A DNA stretch of 64,000 nt from Roseovarius albus (GCF_900172335.1 NZ_FWFX01000009.1:62001-126000); one strand, 5' to 3'. Shown: positions 36,803 through 46,246, numbered from the stretch's first letter. Notes: generated from the letters alone by a model not told the origin. Made by a program: numbers and translations.

Positions 36803-38278
36803 ATGCGGCTGTTCATGGCGACCCTGTCCACAGAGACCAATACGTTTTCACCGATGCCCACGGGGCCATCGGGGTTCAACGAATATTTTCTGCGTCACGG
36901 CGATGCCACGCAAGAACCGCCTAACCTGATGACCGAAGCCCTTCATATCTGGCGCGCAAAGGCCGAGGCGTTGGGCTGGGACGTAGTTGAGAGCCTTTCG
37001 GCCATTGCCGAACCGGCCGGGCGAACAATGCAATCGTATTATGAAGCACTGCGCGATGAGATTTTGGGCGATCTGGAACTGGCAGGCGGCGCCGATATCG
37101 TACTGTTGCAACTACACGGTGCGATGGTGGCCGAAGACGAGGATGATTGCGAAGGCGATATCATCACGCGAGTGCGGACGATCTGCCCCGACGCCGTGTT
37201 GGGGCTGGCGCTGGATCAGCATTGTCACCTGACCGAGCAGATGATGCAGGCCAGTGACTTGATCGTCGCGTTCAAGGAATATCCGCATGATGACGCCACG
37301 GCCCGAGCAGAAGAGTTGTTTGACATGGCGCGGCAAACCGCCGCGGGTGAAATCAATCCGGTTATGGCAAGCTATGACTGCCGGATGGTGCATATGTACC
37401 TGACCAAAACCGGCGCGATGCGGGGATTTGTCGACCGGTTGAGTGCAACCGAACAAGAGCCGGGTATTCTGTCGGTGACGCTGGCGCATGGATTTCCTTG
37501 GGCCGATGTCGAGGATGTGGGTACACGGATGTTGGTGATTGCGGATGGCGCCCCCCATTTGGCACAGGAGACGTCAGAACGTTTGGCGCAGGAATTCTTC
37601 GCTTTGCGTCATGAGGTGACGGGGCAGTTTGTCTCTTTGGATCAAGCGTTGGAGGAAGCTATGGCCCATCCATACGGCCCCGTGGTTTTGGCCGATATGG
37701 GTGACAATTCAGGCGGTGGAGCACCCGGCGATTCAACCTTTGTATTGCGGGCGATACTGGAGCGCGGCCTCGCAAACGTGACAACCGGGATTTATTGGGA
37801 TCCGGCGGCAGTTCGGATCTGCGAAGATGCAGGCGAAAACGCGCACCTGACTCTGCGCATCGGTGGCAAGACCTGTGCAGATTCTGGCGACCCAGTTGAT
37901 ATCTCGGTGAGCGTGATGAAAATCGCCAAAGGCCTTGGACAGCATCTTGGCAAAGGGTTGGAGCCCTTGGGCACGATGGTCTGGCTCAAGACCGCCAATG
38001 ATATTGATATCTTGATCAACGACCTGCGTACGCAGGTCTACCACCCCGAGGCCTTTACTCAGCTGGGGATTGATCTAAAGGCCAAGCATCTCGTGACGGT
38101 GAAGTCGTTGTTCCATTTCTACGCGCCCTTTGCCGAGATTGCTGCGAAGGTGATTCAGGTGGCAACACCCGGCGGCACCTCACCCCGGTTTGCGAAACTG
38201 CCGCTGACCAAACGCACGACCCCATGGTGGCCTAGGGACGAAGATCCATTTTCGGTCGAGGAAATTTCTGCCGCATAA
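36803..38278 (+). CDS. M81 family metallopeptidase (MlrC-like)
   Basis: The 491-residue protein matches the MlrC/M81 family: ETNTFSPMPTG at residues 11-21, LLQLHGAMVAE, DQHCHLTEQM and KEYPHDD (metal and catalytic region), and LADMGDNSGGGAPGDS in the C-terminal domain. The founding member opens linear microcystin, but most homologues sit by peptide ABC transporters and their substrates are unknown. A strong GGAGGGG site precedes it. With the preceding binding protein it suggests uptake and cleavage of a small modified peptide. Confidence 0.88.
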   Translation: MRLFMATLSTETNTFSPMPTGPSGFNEYFLRHGDATQEPPNLMTEALHIWRAKAEALGWDVVESLSAIAEPAGRTMQSYYEALRDEILGDLELAGGADIVLLQLHGAMVAEDEDDCEGDIITRVRTICPDAVLGLALDQHCHLTEQMMQASDLIVAFKEYPHDDATARAEELFDMARQTAAGEINPVMASYDCRMVHMYLTKTGAMRGFVDRLSATEQEPGILSVTLAHGFPWADVEDVGTRMLVIADGAPHLAQETSERLAQEFFALRHEVTGQFVSLDQALEEAMAHPYGPVVLADMGDNSGGGAPGDSTFVLRAILERGLANVTTGIYWDPAAVRICEDAGENAHLTLRIGGKTCADSGDPVDISVSVMKIAKGLGQHLGKGLEPLGTMVWLKTANDIDILINDLRTQVYHPEAFTQLGIDLKAKHLVTVKSLFHFYAPFAEIAAKVIQVATPGGTSPRFAKLPLTKRTTPWWPRDEDPFSVEEISAA

Positions 38279-38310
38279 AAACCGGCGTAAATGCCATCAT
38301 CCTACAGGGC

Positions 38311-38967
38311 CTAATCTTGTGCAAAATGCCCTGGAAACATGCCCGACAAAAATTTTTGAATCAAAGACACAGCTTCCTCACGAGAGAACCCATCCATATC
38401 AGATAGAAAGTGTACCCACATGCCCTCGAGCAGGGCGAAAGTCCCAAAGGTCGCCTGTCTTGCGCTGAGCTGGCCGCCGACACTGTGCTCACGTGTGATA
38501 TGCTCGAACGCCTTCTGCAGGATACCTTTCAAGCGCTCATCCTGAGTGCTGCTGTACTCGGAAATCCCCGGATGAGAATGCGCAACACCGCGAAATGCGT
38601 GCCAAACCTTGGCCGACCGTTCATTTAATAGGTTTGGGCCCAAATCCGTGCGCACAACCGCCATTATGATGGCCTCGGGATCGCCACCCGCATGCTTTAG
38701 GCTTTTCTCCAGTTCGGCGTAATACACCTCGCTGTAATACTTGGCGGCGCTGGAGAGCAATTTGTCTTTCCCGCCGAAGTGCAAATGGATCATGCCACGC
38801 GATAAATCGGCGCGCTTGATGATGCTTGTGACCGTCGTGTCGGTGATTCCAATTTCGGCGATTGTATCCAGTGTCGCATCAATTAAAGCCTGCCGACTCC
38901 CCTCCGGATCACGCTTAGACGCGCGCTTTTTCCCTTTTGATTCTTTGTTTTTATCCAATGTTTCCAT
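38311..38967 (-). CDS. TetR family regulator
   Basis: The 218-residue protein has a basic N-terminal tail, then a TetR HTH (TIAEIGITDTTVTSIIKRADLSRG) and a helical ligand domain similar in size to BetI-type regulators. The ATG at 38967 follows AAAGGA, and the GTG just before it was not used. It is divergent from the transporter and catabolic genes and a perfect dyad lies between, so it is probably their repressor, released by the imported amine or a product. Confidence 0.88.
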   Translation of the reverse strand: METLDKNKESKGKKRASKRDPEGSRQALIDATLDTIAEIGITDTTVTSIIKRADLSRGMIHLHFGGKDKLLSSAAKYYSEVYYAELEKSLKHAGGDPEAIIMAVVRTDLGPNLLNERSAKVWHAFRGVAHSHPGISEYSSTQDERLKGILQKAFEHITREHSVGGQLSARQATFGTFALLEGMWVHFLSDMDGFSREEAVSLIQKFLSGMFPGHFAQD

Positions 38968-39037
38968 CACATTGGTTCCTTTCTTAGGAATTCTTCAACT
39001 GCAAGATTGACACAACTGTCGTCAATGTAACAGTATT

Positions 39038-39057
39038 TAATGGACAAGCGTCCATTA
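39038..39057. promoter_or_regulatory. TetR operator at the transporter promoter
   Basis: TAATGGAC (39038-39045) and GTCCATTA (39050-39057) are perfect eight-base arms around AAGC. A TTGACA at 39007-39012 could be the -35 element of the plus-strand promoter, placing the dyad near the transcription start. An ATG at 39040 lies inside the left arm, which argues that it is not the permease start codon. Confidence 0.75.
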
Positions 39058-39087
39058 GCAACATCGAAAAATACAAGGTGCAGCCGG

Positions 39088-39948
39088 GTGATCAACCTTC
39101 GAAGCGAAACAGCCAAAGGATATGCATTGAGCGCGCCAGCCACGCTCTATGTCGGCTTTCTGGTGGCAGCGCCTTTGGCCATTCTGATCGCCTATTCTTT
39201 TTGGACACAGACTTACGTCACACTCGACAAAACCCTGACCCTTCAAAACTACCGCGACGCCCTTGCCGACCCACTGGTTCGGCACCTACTGCTGCGCTCG
39301 ATCATGATCGCAGGGGCGGTCACTGCCGTTACCGTCGCGACAGCTTATCCCATCGCCTACTTCATCGCGATGAAGGCCAATAAGAAAACGATCTGGCTGT
39401 TGCTGATCACTATTCCGTTCTGGTCCAGTTATCTGCTGCGCGTCTTTGCCTGGAAGCTCATCCTTGGATTCAACGGGGTGATGAACTCGGCTCTCCTCTG
39501 GATGGGGTTGATTGATGAGCCGCTGACCTTCTTGCTCTACAACGAGTTTGCCGTGGTTCTAACGCTCGCACATGCTTGGGCACCCTTCGCCATTTTGCCA
39601 ATTTATGTGTCACTGCAGAAAATCGACCCCAGCCTCTTGGAAGCAGCAACCGATCTGGGAAACAGCAAGTTTCAGGCGTTTCGCCGGGTGACACTGCCTC
39701 TGACTATTCCTGGCATCATCGCCGCCTGTCTGATCATCTTTATCCCCACTGTTGGCGATTACGTCACGCCCTCACTCGTGGGCGGATCAGATGGCAAGAT
39801 GATCGCTAACCTTATTCAGGTTCAATTTGGTGCTGCTAATAACTGGCCACTTGGGGCAACGCTGTCACTCATGGCAATGCTCTCTGTCGGATTTGTCGCA
39901 ATCGTTCTGGTCATCACCGGCACCGCATTGGGGAAACGTATCAGATGA
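39088..39948 (+). CDS. ABC transporter permease, spermidine/putrescine type (PotB-like)
   Basis: The 286-residue protein has six membrane segments and the EAA loop EAATDLGNSKFQAFRRVTLP that contacts the ATPase. The family is the polyamine/Fe type of permeases. The start was set at GTG 39088, which follows AAGGTG, because the ATG at 39040 has no ribosome site and lies in the TetR operator. It overlaps the next permease gene by four bases. Confidence 0.88.
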   Translation: MINLRSETAKGYALSAPATLYVGFLVAAPLAILIAYSFWTQTYVTLDKTLTLQNYRDALADPLVRHLLLRSIMIAGAVTAVTVATAYPIAYFIAMKANKKTIWLLLITIPFWSSYLLRVFAWKLILGFNGVMNSALLWMGLIDEPLTFLLYNEFAVVLTLAHAWAPFAILPIYVSLQKIDPSLLEAATDLGNSKFQAFRRVTLPLTIPGIIAACLIIFIPTVGDYVTPSLVGGSDGKMIANLIQVQFGAANNWPLGATLSLMAMLSVGFVAIVLVITGTALGKRIR

Positions 39949-40727
39949 GCCGCCCTTCCAAACTCACAATCTACGCCTTTGCCTATCTCGGGTTCTTGTA
40001 CCTGCCTGTTCTGTTCTTACCCCTGTTCTCCTTTAACAGCGGCACCATTGTGGCCTTCCCGATCAAGGGTTGGACGCTGGATTGGTATCGCAAGCTGGGT
40101 GAGCAGGATGCGCTCATTCAAGCCCTGTGGAACAGCCTCACAGTCGGGTTGATCGCGGCCGTACTGGCGACCTCTCTGGGCCTCTTCGCCGCGCGCGCCT
40201 TTGTGCGCTACCGTTTCCGCGGCCAACGTGCCTCTGAAGGGCTGGTGATGCTGCCATTGGTCATCCCGGGCATCATTGTGGCCTCGTCCATGCTGGTCTT
40301 GTTTTTGTTCATCGGCCTGAAGCCATCCCTGACTTCAGTTATTTTGGGTCACACCTTCTTGGCGCTGCCTTTTGCTGTGTCCATCTTGAAGTCGGCTTTT
40401 GACGACTTTGATGCGTCCTTGGAAGAAGCTTCATATGACCTTGGCGTTGGCGTATTCGAAACCTTCTACCGCGTCACTCTGCCCGTTGTTGCGCCCGGCA
40501 TCATTGCCAGCATTCTGGTGACCTTCACCGTCAGCTTTGACGAATTTGTTCTGGCCTTCTTCCTGTCCGGCAATCAACCCACCCTTCCCGTCTACATCTG
40601 GGGGCAGATCCGTTTTCCGGCGAAACTCCCCAATGTTCTGGCCCTGGGTTCCATCCTGCTTCTCATGTCGGTCCTATTACTGCTCTTGGCCGAATATTTC
40701 CGCCGCCGCTCATCAAGTTCCAAGTGA
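39945..40727 (+). CDS. ABC transporter permease (PotC-like)
   Basis: The 260-residue protein has six membrane segments (FAYLGFLYLPVLFLPLFSFNS first) and an EAA loop in EEASYDLGVGVFETFYRVTLP. It pairs with the preceding permease as a PotB/PotC-like heterodimer. It is coupled by an ATGA overlap. Confidence 0.92.
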   Translation: MSRPSKLTIYAFAYLGFLYLPVLFLPLFSFNSGTIVAFPIKGWTLDWYRKLGEQDALIQALWNSLTVGLIAAVLATSLGLFAARAFVRYRFRGQRASEGLVMLPLVIPGIIVASSMLVLFLFIGLKPSLTSVILGHTFLALPFAVSILKSAFDDFDASLEEASYDLGVGVFETFYRVTLPVVAPGIIASILVTFTVSFDEFVLAFFLSGNQPTLPVYIWGQIRFPAKLPNVLALGSILLLMSVLLLLLAEYFRRRSSSSK

Positions 40728-40733
40728 GGTATC

Positions 40734-41834
40734 ATGACTGAAACCAATATCATAAAGTTGCGCGGTGTCGAAAAGCGCTATGGCAGTTTTACCGCCGCAA
40801 CCGGGATCAATCTGGAACTGAAAGAGGGCGAGTTCTTCTCTCTCCTCGGCCCCTCCGGCTGCGGCAAAACCACTGTTCTGCGGATGATTGCCGGCTTTCA
40901 GGAGCCCAGCGAAGGGCATATTGAAATCGACGGGGTCAGCATGGACGGTGTGCCCGCCAACAAACGCCCAACCAATATGGTATTCCAAAGCTACGCAATT
41001 TTCCCGCATCTGAATGTTGGGGACAACGTGGCTTATGGGCTACGCGGTCGGGTCGCCAAACCCGAGATCGAAGAACGCGTCGCCGAAGCGCTTGAGATGG
41101 TGGAACTTGGCGGCCTGCAAAAACGTGGTGCGACTGAGCTTTCCGGCGGGCAACGCCAACGGGTCGCCCTAGCTCGCGCCCTGATCATGCGGCCCAAGGT
41201 TCTGTTGCTGGATGAGCCACTGTCAGCCTTGGACAAGAAACTGCGCGAACAGATGCAGTTCGAGATGCGCAACCTGCAGCAATCTCTGGGCATTACCTTT
41301 GTCATGGTCACACACGACCAGTACGAGGCGATGACCATGTCCGACCGCATTGGTGTCATGTTCCAAGGGCGGTTGATGCAGGTGGATACCCCCACCATGC
41401 TTTATGCCCGCCCCTGCAACCGCGAGATTGCCAGCTTCATCGGTGAGATGAACATTCTGCCCGCGGCGGTCCAGAACGAGCAAGCAGAGACCAGCATGAC
41501 CGTGGACATGGCCGCCTTTGGTAAAATCGAGATCGAGAAGAATCCGAACGTGACCAACCGCGCTAAAAACATCATCGTTGGCATTCGGCCCGAACAGCTG
41601 GAAATCTCGCCCGACAAACCCGCGGACTATCCCGCGACTCTTCAAGGCACGGTCAGCAACGTCGCCTTCTACGGCGAGAACGTTCACTATCACGTCAAAA
41701 CCGAAACCTTCGAAAAACCCATCTCTGTTTCGGTGCCGAACTATTTTCACACAGTCGATTTTCAACGTGATGACAAGGTCTGGCTTGGGGTTCAGGGCGC
41801 ATCTGTCATCGATCTTGGACAAGACAAACAATAA
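40734..41834 (+). CDS. ABC transporter ATPase (PotA-like)
   Basis: The 366-residue protein has Walker A GPSGCGKTT, signature LSGGQRQRVALARAL, Walker B VLLLDEPLSALD and the switch histidine in MVTHDQ. A C-terminal TOBE domain (IRPEQLEIS onward) marks the polyamine/sugar importer type. It is six bases after the second permease gene. Confidence 0.94.
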   Translation: MTETNIIKLRGVEKRYGSFTAATGINLELKEGEFFSLLGPSGCGKTTVLRMIAGFQEPSEGHIEIDGVSMDGVPANKRPTNMVFQSYAIFPHLNVGDNVAYGLRGRVAKPEIEERVAEALEMVELGGLQKRGATELSGGQRQRVALARALIMRPKVLLLDEPLSALDKKLREQMQFEMRNLQQSLGITFVMVTHDQYEAMTMSDRIGVMFQGRLMQVDTPTMLYARPCNREIASFIGEMNILPAAVQNEQAETSMTVDMAAFGKIEIEKNPNVTNRAKNIIVGIRPEQLEISPDKPADYPATLQGTVSNVAFYGENVHYHVKTETFEKPISVSVPNYFHTVDFQRDDKVWLGVQGASVIDLGQDKQ

Positions 41835-41852
41835 TCCAACGGGAGACTAACA

Positions 41853-42911
41853 ATGAAAATGCAAACACTAACGGCTTTCGCCATCACAACCGCCCTTTGT
41901 ACCGGCACTGCAAACGCCGGGGGGGCAGACCTGACCGTCTTTGACTGGTCTGGGTACGAGGATCCGGGATTCTTTGGCACTTATGTCGAAAAACATGGCG
42001 AATCCCCGACCTATTCCTACTTCGGCAGCGTCGAAGAGGCCTTTACCAAGCTGACCTCCGGCTTTGGTGCCGATCTGGCGCATCCCTGCTCGGATGCTGT
42101 GCGTAAATGGGTGGCTGCCGATCTGATCCAACCATTGGACGAAAGCAAACTGACCAATTGGGCGGCGCTTTTGCCAGAGATCAAAGAGGTCGATGGCATC
42201 GTGATCGACGGCAACCTCTATATGCTGCCGTTTGAATGGGGCAACACCGGATTGATCTATCGCACCGACAAAATTGCAGATGATCAGGTGTCGATCCAGC
42301 TACTCGCAGACCCTGCCTATGCCGGAAAAATCGCCATCCCCGATGCGGCGTCTTCAGCCTATGCGTTGGCGTCCTTGGCCACAGGGAATGGCGCGGATTA
42401 CACCAATTTGAGCGATGAGCAGTTCCAACAAGCCTCGGATTTCTTGCGCTCGATTCACCCAAACGTCCGCTTCTACTGGTCAGACGCTGGTCAACTGGAT
42501 CAGGCCATGACCAGTGGCGAGATTGAAATGGGCTGGGCCTGGAACCAATCCGAGCTGAACCTGATCTGGAACGAAGTGCCTGCCAAGATGATGCGCGACA
42601 TCGACAAGGGGATTGCGACTTGGGTTTGCGGCTATGTTCACCTGAAATCCTCGACCACGCCCGAAGATCAGATCTATGATCTGTTGAACGCCCTGACGGA
42701 ACCGGCCAGTGGTCAGTACATCATCGAAAACTGGGGTTATCCGCACTCGAACGCAGAGGCGTTTGAAATTTCGGATCAAGCCACGATTGAGGCTTATGGC
42801 TTCGATGACCCTAAGGCCTTCTTTGATGGTAGCCTGTTCTTTGATGCGGTGAATCCGGAACTTGAAGCAAAGATGCTGAGCGAGTTCGAGCGGATCAAAG
42901 CCGGCTTCTAA
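41853..42911 (+). CDS. Spermidine/putrescine-type periplasmic binding protein (PotD-like)
   Basis: The 352-residue protein has a Sec signal (MKMQTLTAFAITTALCTGTANA) and the PotD layout: LTVFDWSGYEDPGFF, then SDAVRKWVAADLIQPLDESKL and LPFEWGNTGLIYRTDK. Such proteins bind polyamines and also other amines and betaine-like compounds, so the ligand is open. A stem-loop follows the stop, as is common where the binding protein is made in excess over the next genes. Confidence 0.9.
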   Translation: MKMQTLTAFAITTALCTGTANAGGADLTVFDWSGYEDPGFFGTYVEKHGESPTYSYFGSVEEAFTKLTSGFGADLAHPCSDAVRKWVAADLIQPLDESKLTNWAALLPEIKEVDGIVIDGNLYMLPFEWGNTGLIYRTDKIADDQVSIQLLADPAYAGKIAIPDAASSAYALASLATGNGADYTNLSDEQFQQASDFLRSIHPNVRFYWSDAGQLDQAMTSGEIEMGWAWNQSELNLIWNEVPAKMMRDIDKGIATWVCGYVHLKSSTTPEDQIYDLLNALTEPASGQYIIENWGYPHSNAEAFEISDQATIEAYGFDDPKAFFDGSLFFDAVNPELEAKMLSEFERIKAGF

Positions 42912-42928
42912 TCTCAACTTGAATACGG

Positions 42929-42949
42929 GGAACCCGGACAGGGTTCCCT
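42929..42949 (+). promoter_or_regulatory. Stem-loop between transporter and catabolic genes
   Basis: GGGAACCC (42929-42936) pairs perfectly with GGGTTCCC (42942-42949) over a five-base loop. The following CTCTCTCC is not a clean U run. It may act as a partial terminator or as a 3' end that protects the binding protein mRNA. Confidence 0.6.
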
Positions 42950-42977
42950 CTCTCCAAACACGAAAGAATGCGCGCGA

Positions 42978-45047
42978 ATGTCTGACGCAAATCCATATGG
43001 CCTGCTATTTGAACCGGTTAAAATTGGTCCGGTAACGGCCAAGAACCGCTTCTATCAGGTGCCCCACTGCACCGGTCTGGGGCATGTCCGGCCCCGCGCT
43101 GATGCCGGTGTGCGAGGCATGAAAGCAGAAGGTGGCTGGGCCGTGGTCTCCAATCAGGAAACGGAGATTCACCCAACGTCTGATCTTGGACCATTTGCCG
43201 AAGGCCGTCTATGGGATGCCCGCGATGTTCCTGCACTGCGCCTGATGACAGAGGCGGTGCATAAACATGATGCACTTGCTGCCATACAGTTGGTTCATAA
43301 CGGAAATCATGCGCAAAACCATATCAGCCGCGCGCCCGTTCTGGCCCCATCTGAGATGTCTATTGATCTTGCGCAACCCAAACAGGCGCGCGCGATGGAC
43401 AAGGCTGACATCCGCAATCTACGTCAATGGCACCGTGATGCGGCCAAGCGCGCCAAAGACGCTGGGTTCGACATCATCTATGTCTATGCAGGACACAATA
43501 TGACCATCGCGCAGCACTTCATGCTACCGCACATGAACCAGCGCAGTGACGAATACGGAGGATCACTGGAAAACCGCGTCCGCCTGACCCGTGAACTTTT
43601 GGAAGATACACTCGACGTTGCGGGTGGCGACTGCGCCGTTGCCCTCCGTTTTGCCATCGATGAAATGCAAGGCCCCGACGGGATGCAAGCGGCTGAGGAA
43701 GGCCGTGCTGTTGTCGAACTGCTCGCCGACCTGCCCGATCTGTGGGACGTGAATGTCGCTGACTGGTCGAATGACTCGGCCACCACACGGTTCCAATCAC
43801 AAGATGGGTATCAGAATGACTATCTGGCCTACGTAAAGCAGGTCACGAACAAACCTGTCGTCGGCGTGGGCCGCCTGACCTCGCCCGATATGATGCTGTC
43901 GATGGTGAAAAAGGGAATCGTCGATCTGATCGGGGCCGCTCGTCCTTCCATTGCTGATCCCTTCATCCCAACCAAGATCAAAGAAGGTCGCATCGACGAG
44001 ATCCGCGAATGCATCGGCTGCAATATTTGCGTCGCCTCCGACAACATTGGTATCCCCATCCGCTGCACGCAAAACCCAACCATGGGCGAAGAATGGCGGC
44101 GTGGCTGGCACCCAGAGAAAATTGCACCCCAAGTGTCCGACACCGACACACTGGTTATTGGTGGAGGTCCTGCCGGGCTGGAATGTGCCATGCAATTAGC
44201 CCGACGCGGCTACGGCGTCACCTTGGCCGAAGCACGATCAGAATTTGGAGGCCGTGTCCTGCGCGAAAGCCAACTGCCCGGTTTGAATGCCTGGGCACGG
44301 GTGATGGACTATCGCCTGAATGACCTGAGACAACGCGCGAATGTGCAGATGTTCACTGACAGTAAGCTGGATCCTGAACAGGTTGCAGAACTGGGCATCA
44401 AGCATGTCTTTGTGGCCACCGGTGCAACATGGCGTGCTGACGGAATTGGGCGCAGCACGCAACGGCACCCACCACAGATCGCACCAAATGCGCACATCCT
44501 GACACCTGATGACATCATGACTGGCGCGCAGTCTCCGGAGGGCCCTGTCCTGATCTTCGATGACGATCAGATTTATCTGGCCGGTGTCATCGCTGAAAAA
44601 CTGGCGAAAGAGGGGCGCGAAGTGATCTTTGCCACCCCCGACAGTCTGGTCTCCGGCTTCACCGCAAACACGCTGGAACAACACCGCATTCAGGCGCAGC
44701 TGATCGAGCTTGGCATCGACATCCGCTGCAACCAGTCGCTCACAAACCTGACACCCAATGGTGCGCAACTAAGTTGCACTTTCACCGGCCGCAATACTGA
44801 AGTGCACTGCGCATCGGCGGTACTCGTCACTGAACGCCACCGGGAAACCGCGCTTTACAAGGCATTGCAAAATCTCGACCTGACCACATTGGAACTGATC
44901 GGTGATGCTGCCTCACCCGGTTTGATCGTTGATGCCATCTTTGCAGGCCATCAGGCCGCACGCGACTTCGAACGCGACCCGAAAGAGGTGGAGCAACAAT
45001 ACTTCCACCGCGAAATAATCTCTTTAGAAATGGACGAGGTGCTGTGA
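42978..45047 (+). CDS. Trimethylamine-dehydrogenase-like FMN/FeS/FAD demethylase
   Basis: The 689-residue protein follows trimethylamine dehydrogenase from end to end. It has an FMN barrel with NRFYQVPHC, where Cys31 matches the TMADH Cys30 that binds 6-S-cysteinyl FMN, then a 4Fe-4S site with Cys345, 348, 351 and 363, and a C-terminal FAD/NAD-like domain from LVIGGGPAGLECA. Compared with TMADH as I remember it, the aromatic bowl keeps one Trp (Trp263) but has Glu61 for Tyr60 and an Asp/Asn stretch for Trp355. So the substrate is likely another N-methyl amine or amino acid, as in the DgcA and StcD relatives. Confidence 0.85.
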   Translation: MSDANPYGLLFEPVKIGPVTAKNRFYQVPHCTGLGHVRPRADAGVRGMKAEGGWAVVSNQETEIHPTSDLGPFAEGRLWDARDVPALRLMTEAVHKHDALAAIQLVHNGNHAQNHISRAPVLAPSEMSIDLAQPKQARAMDKADIRNLRQWHRDAAKRAKDAGFDIIYVYAGHNMTIAQHFMLPHMNQRSDEYGGSLENRVRLTRELLEDTLDVAGGDCAVALRFAIDEMQGPDGMQAAEEGRAVVELLADLPDLWDVNVADWSNDSATTRFQSQDGYQNDYLAYVKQVTNKPVVGVGRLTSPDMMLSMVKKGIVDLIGAARPSIADPFIPTKIKEGRIDEIRECIGCNICVASDNIGIPIRCTQNPTMGEEWRRGWHPEKIAPQVSDTDTLVIGGGPAGLECAMQLARRGYGVTLAEARSEFGGRVLRESQLPGLNAWARVMDYRLNDLRQRANVQMFTDSKLDPEQVAELGIKHVFVATGATWRADGIGRSTQRHPPQIAPNAHILTPDDIMTGAQSPEGPVLIFDDDQIYLAGVIAEKLAKEGREVIFATPDSLVSGFTANTLEQHRIQAQLIELGIDIRCNQSLTNLTPNGAQLSCTFTGRNTEVHCASAVLVTERHRETALYKALQNLDLTTLELIGDAASPGLIVDAIFAGHQAARDFERDPKEVEQQYFHREIISLEMDEVL

Positions 45048-46246
45048 TGGCGCAAGATGATCTGCAATTGATGCGTGACTTGGTTGATAATCAACCGGAC
45101 GGGTTTGCCCTGCCCCGGCATTTCTACACGTCTCAGGATGTCTACGAGCACGATATCAAGGCCTATTGGAACCACAGCTGGATCTGGGTTGGCCACGTCA
45201 GCCAGATCCCCAATCCCGGTGATTATTTCCTGTTCGATTATGCCAAGGAAAGCATCATCGTAGTCCGCGACCGCGAGGGTGAAGTGCGCGCACATATGAA
45301 TGTCTGCCGCCACCGGGGGTCGCGCGTCTGCACAGAAAAGCAGGGCAACGCCCGCGTGTTTTCCTGCCCCTACCACGCATGGACCTTTGACCTAAGTGGC
45401 AAGCTCCGTGGTGGCCGCGCCATGGGTCCAGATTTTGATCCATCGAAATACGGGCTTTTCCCGGCGCAGATCCGCATTTTCGAAGGGTTGATCTTTGTCT
45501 GCGCCTCAGAAGATGCCCCACCGATTGACGCCGGTTTGTCAGAGCTGCAAACCCATGCGGCCCCCTTCGACTTTGCCAATGTGAAGGTTGCGCATGAGGC
45601 ATCATACCCCGTGCCTGCCAACTGGAAACTGGCGTTGGAAAACTACATGGAATGCTATCACTGCGCCCCCTCGCATAAGGAGTATTCGCGTAGCCATAGC
45701 CTGAAAGACCCTGCTGAAATGGAAGGCCTGCTTGAACCGCTGCAAGAACGGTCCTGCGCGATCGGGCTGAAAACCGAAGAGGTCAATCAAACCGGCACAG
45801 ACTCTGCTGGCCCTGCTGCAGATGTGTATTGGCGACGCTACCCATTGTTCGAAGGCTACCAAACCGGCAGCAAAGATGGCCAACCCCTGGCTCCGCTCTT
45901 GGGCACGCTCACCGGTTTTGATGGAGGTGCCACCGATATGCAGATCGGGCCGCTGAACAACTTCCTGATCTATGCAGATCACGTTGTCGGCTACCGCTTT
46001 GTACCCACATCGTTGCAGGAAACAGATATCCAGATTGTTTGGTATGTGCGTGGCGATGCCGAGGAAGGCATAGATTACAACAAGGACGATCTGACCTGGC
46101 TCTGGCATGTCACTTCCCTCGATGACGAGCGGATCATTCGCCACAATCAGGAAGGCGTCAATTCGCACCGATTTGAACCAGGGCCTTTGTCAGACATGGA
46201 GTGGGGGATTTTGACCTTCTACCACAGCTATTTGGCCATGATCTGA
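45047..46246 (+). CDS. Rieske non-haem iron oxygenase, alpha subunit
   Basis: The 399-residue protein has a Rieske site with Cys87, His89, Cys107 and His110 (CRH, then CPYH) and a mononuclear iron site in NYMECYHCAPSH (His205, His210). The NYMECYHC form is typical of the glycine betaine, carnitine and stachydrine N-demethylating group rather than of ring dioxygenases. It overlaps the flavoprotein stop as TGATG. No ferredoxin-reductase gene is nearby, so the electron donor must be coded elsewhere. Confidence 0.88.
   Translation: MAQDDLQLMRDLVDNQPDGFALPRHFYTSQDVYEHDIKAYWNHSWIWVGHVSQIPNPGDYFLFDYAKESIIVVRDREGEVRAHMNVCRHRGSRVCTEKQGNARVFSCPYHAWTFDLSGKLRGGRAMGPDFDPSKYGLFPAQIRIFEGLIFVCASEDAPPIDAGLSELQTHAAPFDFANVKVAHEASYPVPANWKLALENYMECYHCAPSHKEYSRSHSLKDPAEMEGLLEPLQERSCAIGLKTEEVNQTGTDSAGPAADVYWRRYPLFEGYQTGSKDGQPLAPLLGTLTGFDGGATDMQIGPLNNFLIYADHVVGYRFVPTSLQETDIQIVWYVRGDAEEGIDYNKDDLTWLWHVTSLDDERIIRHNQEGVNSHRFEPGPLSDMEWGILTFYHSYLAMI

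Noticed and set aside
38311-38967. A choline-sensing BetI
   Set aside because: Size and fold fit, but no betA or betB genes are present and the operator differs from what I know for BetI.
42929-42949. A full rho-independent terminator after the PotD-like gene
   Set aside because: The stem is perfect, but the following CTCTCTCC is not a U run, so it was entered as a regulatory stem-loop.
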